Below are positions 62,091 through 64,000 of a stretch of 64,000 bases of DNA, in pieces. The first letter of the stretch is position 1. Every line of letters starts with the position of its first letter. Made by a program: the position numbers and the translations under genes. The notes beneath the pieces are model-generated. The model did not search any database. It was not told the origin of the DNA and worked only from the letters and a program-made list of their open reading frames with translations. Where the stretch lies: NCBI RefSeq assembly GCF_038443675.1, contig NZ_CP151762.1:124001-188000 (forward strand), read 5' to 3'. This DNA is from Yoonia sp. G8-12. GTDB taxonomy: Bacteria > Pseudomonadota > Alphaproteobacteria > Rhodobacterales > Rhodobacteraceae.

Positions 62091-62957
62091 TTAGGTCCGC
62101 ACCTTGCGTGTTTCCGGATGCAGGGCTGTCCCCAGAATATGATCGGCACGGTGGACCACTTTTTGGGCGCTACCGACAATTTCGGGCTGCGGGGCCTGGG
62201 CGATTGCGTGGTCTTTGCCGGGGTAATCCAGCGTGGACAGGAAATGCCGCATACAGTTGAGGCGCGCACGTTTCTTGTCGTTTGATTTCACTACGGTCCA
62301 AGGGGCGTCGGCGGTGTCGGTGTAAAAGAACATCGCCTCTTTGGCTTCGGTGTAATCGTCCCATTTATCAAGGCTGGCCTTGTCGATCGGCGACAGCTTC
62401 CATTGCTTGAGCGGGTCGGTTTCACGCGCGTCAAACCGGCGCTTTTGTTCGTCCTGCGTGACCGAGAACCAGTATTTGTAAAGGCGAATGCCTGAACGGG
62501 TCAGCATCCGTTCCAGCTCGGGTGTCTGGCGCATGAATTCAAGGTATTCTTCGGGTTCGCAGAACCCCATCACACGTTCCACACCGGCGCGGTTGTACCA
62601 GCTGCGGTCATAAAGCACCATTTCGCCCGATGTTGGCAGATGTTCGATGTAGCGTTGGAAATACCATTGGCCGCGCTCTTCATCCGTGGGTTTGTTCAGC
62701 GCCACGACGCGGGCCGCGCGGGGGTTGAGGTGTTCGGTAAACCGTTTGATCGTTCCGCCTTTGCCGGCCGCATCACGGCCCTCAAACAACAGCACAAAGC
62801 GCTGGCCGGTTTCCTGCGCCCAAAGCTGGACCTTCAACAGCTCGGCCTGCAACTCGGCCTTTTCAGCCTCATAGGGGCGGCGTGCCAGTTTGGGCAGGCC
62901 TGCGGGTCTGCGGGTTCTTGTCTGTTTTGGCTTGTCGATCAGAGCGGTATCTTTCAT
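62091..62957 (-). CDS. ppk2: Polyphosphate kinase 2 (PPK2 family)
   Basis: The 288-residue product is a P-loop kinase with Walker A FEGRDAAGKGGTIKRFTEHLNPR, Walker B LVLYDRSWYNRAGVERVMGF and lid residues YKYWFSVTQDEQKRRF. PPK2 enzymes use polyphosphate to phosphorylate GDP or ADP. The ATG at 62957 follows AGAAGGA; upstream in-frame codons to 63059 have no start context. It stands alone, convergent with the Hint gene. Confidence 0.93.
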   Translation of the reverse strand: MKDTALIDKPKQTRTRRPAGLPKLARRPYEAEKAELQAELLKVQLWAQETGQRFVLLFEGRDAAGKGGTIKRFTEHLNPRAARVVALNKPTDEERGQWYFQRYIEHLPTSGEMVLYDRSWYNRAGVERVMGFCEPEEYLEFMRQTPELERMLTRSGIRLYKYWFSVTQDEQKRRFDARETDPLKQWKLSPIDKASLDKWDDYTEAKEAMFFYTDTADAPWTVVKSNDKKRARLNCMRHFLSTLDYPGKDHAIAQAPQPEIVGSAQKVVHRADHILGTALHPETRKVRT

Positions 62958-63102
62958 GTGCTTTTCCTTCTTTGCTTGGTCGAAGTGTAGCAAAGTAAGG
63001 CGCGAACCGCTTTGATGTGGGTCAAGGGTGCGACCAAGCGCCTGTTGATGAATTGCCAAGATGGGCTAACATTGTTTCACACGTACATAGCAGGAGGACA
63101 TT

Positions 63103-63336
63103 ATGCGTCTCACAGTACTTGCCCTTGCCATGCTGCCGATGGCGGCCACGGCACAAAATACCACGTCACCCGCCCCGACCGCGCCAGTCGCGCAAGCCCA
63201 GACCTGCCCCGCAGGCACCGCATGGGATGCCGGGGCTGGCGCCTGCGCGGCCCTTTCCCAATCGGTCACACCGGTCGAAGGGTTCGGCGGGCCAAGCGGG
63301 TGCAGCCATAGCGCCGCGCGCGAGGTTACATCCTGA
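63103..63336 (+). CDS. Small exported protein with CxxGxxxD...C motif
   Basis: The 77-residue product has a signal peptide (MRLTVLALAMLPMAATA), a Thr/Pro/Ala linker and a motif CPAGTAWDAGAGACAAL that repeats the CxxGxxxDxxxxxC pattern of the protein at 59999. The last third is Gly/Ser-rich. It follows AGGAGGAC. The role is unknown; the paired cysteines suggest a disulfide in the periplasm or outside the cell. Confidence 0.72.
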   Translation: MRLTVLALAMLPMAATAQNTTSPAPTAPVAQAQTCPAGTAWDAGAGACAALSQSVTPVEGFGGPSGCSHSAAREVTS

Positions 63337-63372
63337 TCTGAGGGCAAGACCCTGAAGGTCATAGAGAATGCA

Positions 63373-63711
63373 TTGAGCGACCGCGGCTCAAAATACGCGG
63401 TCGCAGGGGGGCCTGTGTCGTCTTCGGACGAGGCGCGGGCCTTTGTCAAAGAGCTGTGCAGGCGCAAGAAATTCGCCAAGGCGACGCATAACACATGGGC
63501 GGTTCTGCTGCCCGACGGCCCCCTGAAAAACGACGACGGAGAAAGTGGCGCCGGCATTGTGATCCTGCGAATGCTTGAGCGCGAGGGGCTGGAGGGCCAC
63601 ATCGTCGTGGTGACGCGGTGGTTTGGTGGCGTGAAGCTGGGCGGTGACAGGTTTCGGCGGGTGCAGGATGCGGTGCGGGTGTATTTGGATGATCTGGGGG
63701 CGTCGGGGTGA
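63373..63711 (+). CDS. IMPACT/YigZ-family protein (UPF0029 N-terminal domain)
   Basis: The 112-residue product contains the UPF0029 domain with NDDGESGAGIVILRMLEREGLEGHIVVVTRWFGGVKLGGDRF, the signature of YigZ/IMPACT N-terminal domains. The C-terminal DUF1949 part of full YigZ is absent, which is normal for the short version seen in some alphaproteobacteria. No ATG fits; a TTG at 63373, with AGAG six bases before, is the likely start. A longer N terminus from a CTG near 63351 cannot be excluded. Confidence 0.8.
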   Translation: MSDRGSKYAVAGGPVSSSDEARAFVKELCRRKKFAKATHNTWAVLLPDGPLKNDDGESGAGIVILRMLEREGLEGHIVVVTRWFGGVKLGGDRFRRVQDAVRVYLDDLGASG

Positions 63712-63803
63712 ACCCCGACCTACGCGGCTTGTAAAGTGGGGCGGGGGTGGCCACCTATCATACAGCCGCCCTATTTTGGGACGGCGCTATGAAAGGGATC
63801 ACC

Positions 63804-63929
63804 ATGTCCTTCAAAGACCTCAGTTCACAAAAGACCCCCGCTACCGCCGTGAAAACGCCAAAGACCGAAACGGTTGCGGCCAAGCCTGATGCGAAAGCAC
63901 CAGAAGTGAAGGCCCCCGCCAAGAGCTAG
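63804..63929 (+). CDS. 41-residue Lys/Ala/Pro-rich protein
   Basis: The frame MSFKDLSSQKTPATAVKTPK continues TETVAAKPDAKAPEVKAPAKS. It is rich in Lys, Ala, Pro and Thr and has no hydrophobic core. AAAGG at 63792-63796 is well spaced to the ATG at 63804, so I use it instead of the ATGs at 63747 and 63789. Similar short Lys-rich ORFs are annotated as hypothetical in related genomes. It could be a small nucleic-acid-binding or unstructured protein. Confidence 0.5.
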   Translation: MSFKDLSSQKTPATAVKTPKTETVAAKPDAKAPEVKAPAKS

Positions 63930-63968
63930 CGGGCTGCGGGGGAACCCTGCCGAATAAGACTATGTGCG

Positions 63969-63998
63969 AAGGCGCGTCATGTGAGTGATGCGCCTTTT
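63969..63998 (+). terminator. Intrinsic terminator near the window end
   Basis: AAGGCGC and GCGCCTT form a 7-bp stem, extended by TCA/TGA pairs, and the stem is followed by TT. It lies 40 bp after the stop of the 41-residue gene. The window ends just beyond it, so the full T-run cannot be checked. Confidence 0.65.
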
Positions 63999-64000
63999 GT

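Overview
The window comes from a Rhodobacterales (roseobacter-type) alphaproteobacterium. This rests on gene content and order typical of that group: a C-P lyase operon followed by a DUF1045 gene, an imuA-imuB-dnaE2 mutagenesis cassette behind a GAAC-N7-GAAC LexA box, phosphatidylcholine synthase, DUF484-xerC, mce-DUF1467, a Hint-domain protein, a DUF6455 protein, and the bacteriochlorophyll genes bchE-bchJ. The last pair implies that the lineage is, or recently was, an anoxygenic phototroph.

Layout. 1-5016: the distal half of a phosphonate C-P lyase operon (HAD hydrolase, phnJ, K, L, N, an opposing 2H phosphoesterase, phnM). 5154-7545: an accessory patch with a gene truncated by a decayed IS3-family element, a tRNA-like remnant and tRNA-Ser(GCT). 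7678-13134: the SOS cassette. 13237-21612: a LysR-led catabolic cluster (hydantoinase/oxoprolinase A and B, FAD oxidase, two HpcH/HpaI aldolases, a uronate-dehydrogenase-like enzyme) whose substrate is unknown, followed by a pair of half-size DMT transporters. 23065-36902: housekeeping genes (rpsD, hisC-tyrA-extensin-like, ileS-thioesterase-ogt, pcs, xerC, fructose-6-phosphate aldolase, priA, tdk). 37169-39974: small regulatory and lipoprotein genes around a KAS III enzyme. 40123-45884: carB diverging from bchE-bchJ, whose promoter carries an FNR-type box and two tandem PpsR/CrtJ boxes. 46025-50736: aspS, a response regulator, mce-DUF1467, a CysZ-like protein and a nitroreductase. 51155-54696: a lipoprotein and a split, probably type I-secreted calcium-binding adhesin. 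55294-63929: HDAC-family amidohydrolase, M48 lipoprotein, HlyIII, a pilin-like protein with a Gly-Asn repeat tail, dgkA, small secreted proteins, a Hint protein, PPK2 and an IMPACT-family protein.

A striking property is a recurrent reading-frame defect. Six otherwise well-conserved genes are broken where a run of six identical bases is expected and five are present (imuB, dnaE2, an aldolase, the extensin-like gene, a nitroreductase and a 77-codon gene). Two more, carB and the adhesin, are broken by the same apparent insertion, GATTCGA read as GATCTCGA. Because carB is normally needed for arginine and pyrimidine synthesis, and because the lesions share a signature, sequencing or consensus error is the more economical explanation, although real decay cannot be excluded. 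Only the IS3 transposase and the gene it interrupts look truly degenerate.

The items most worth following up are the bchE promoter architecture, the uncharacterised HyuAB-oxidase-aldolase pathway, the HAD and 2H enzymes embedded in the C-P lyase operon, the pilin-like Gly-Asn repeat protein, and several very small genes and short repeated sequences.
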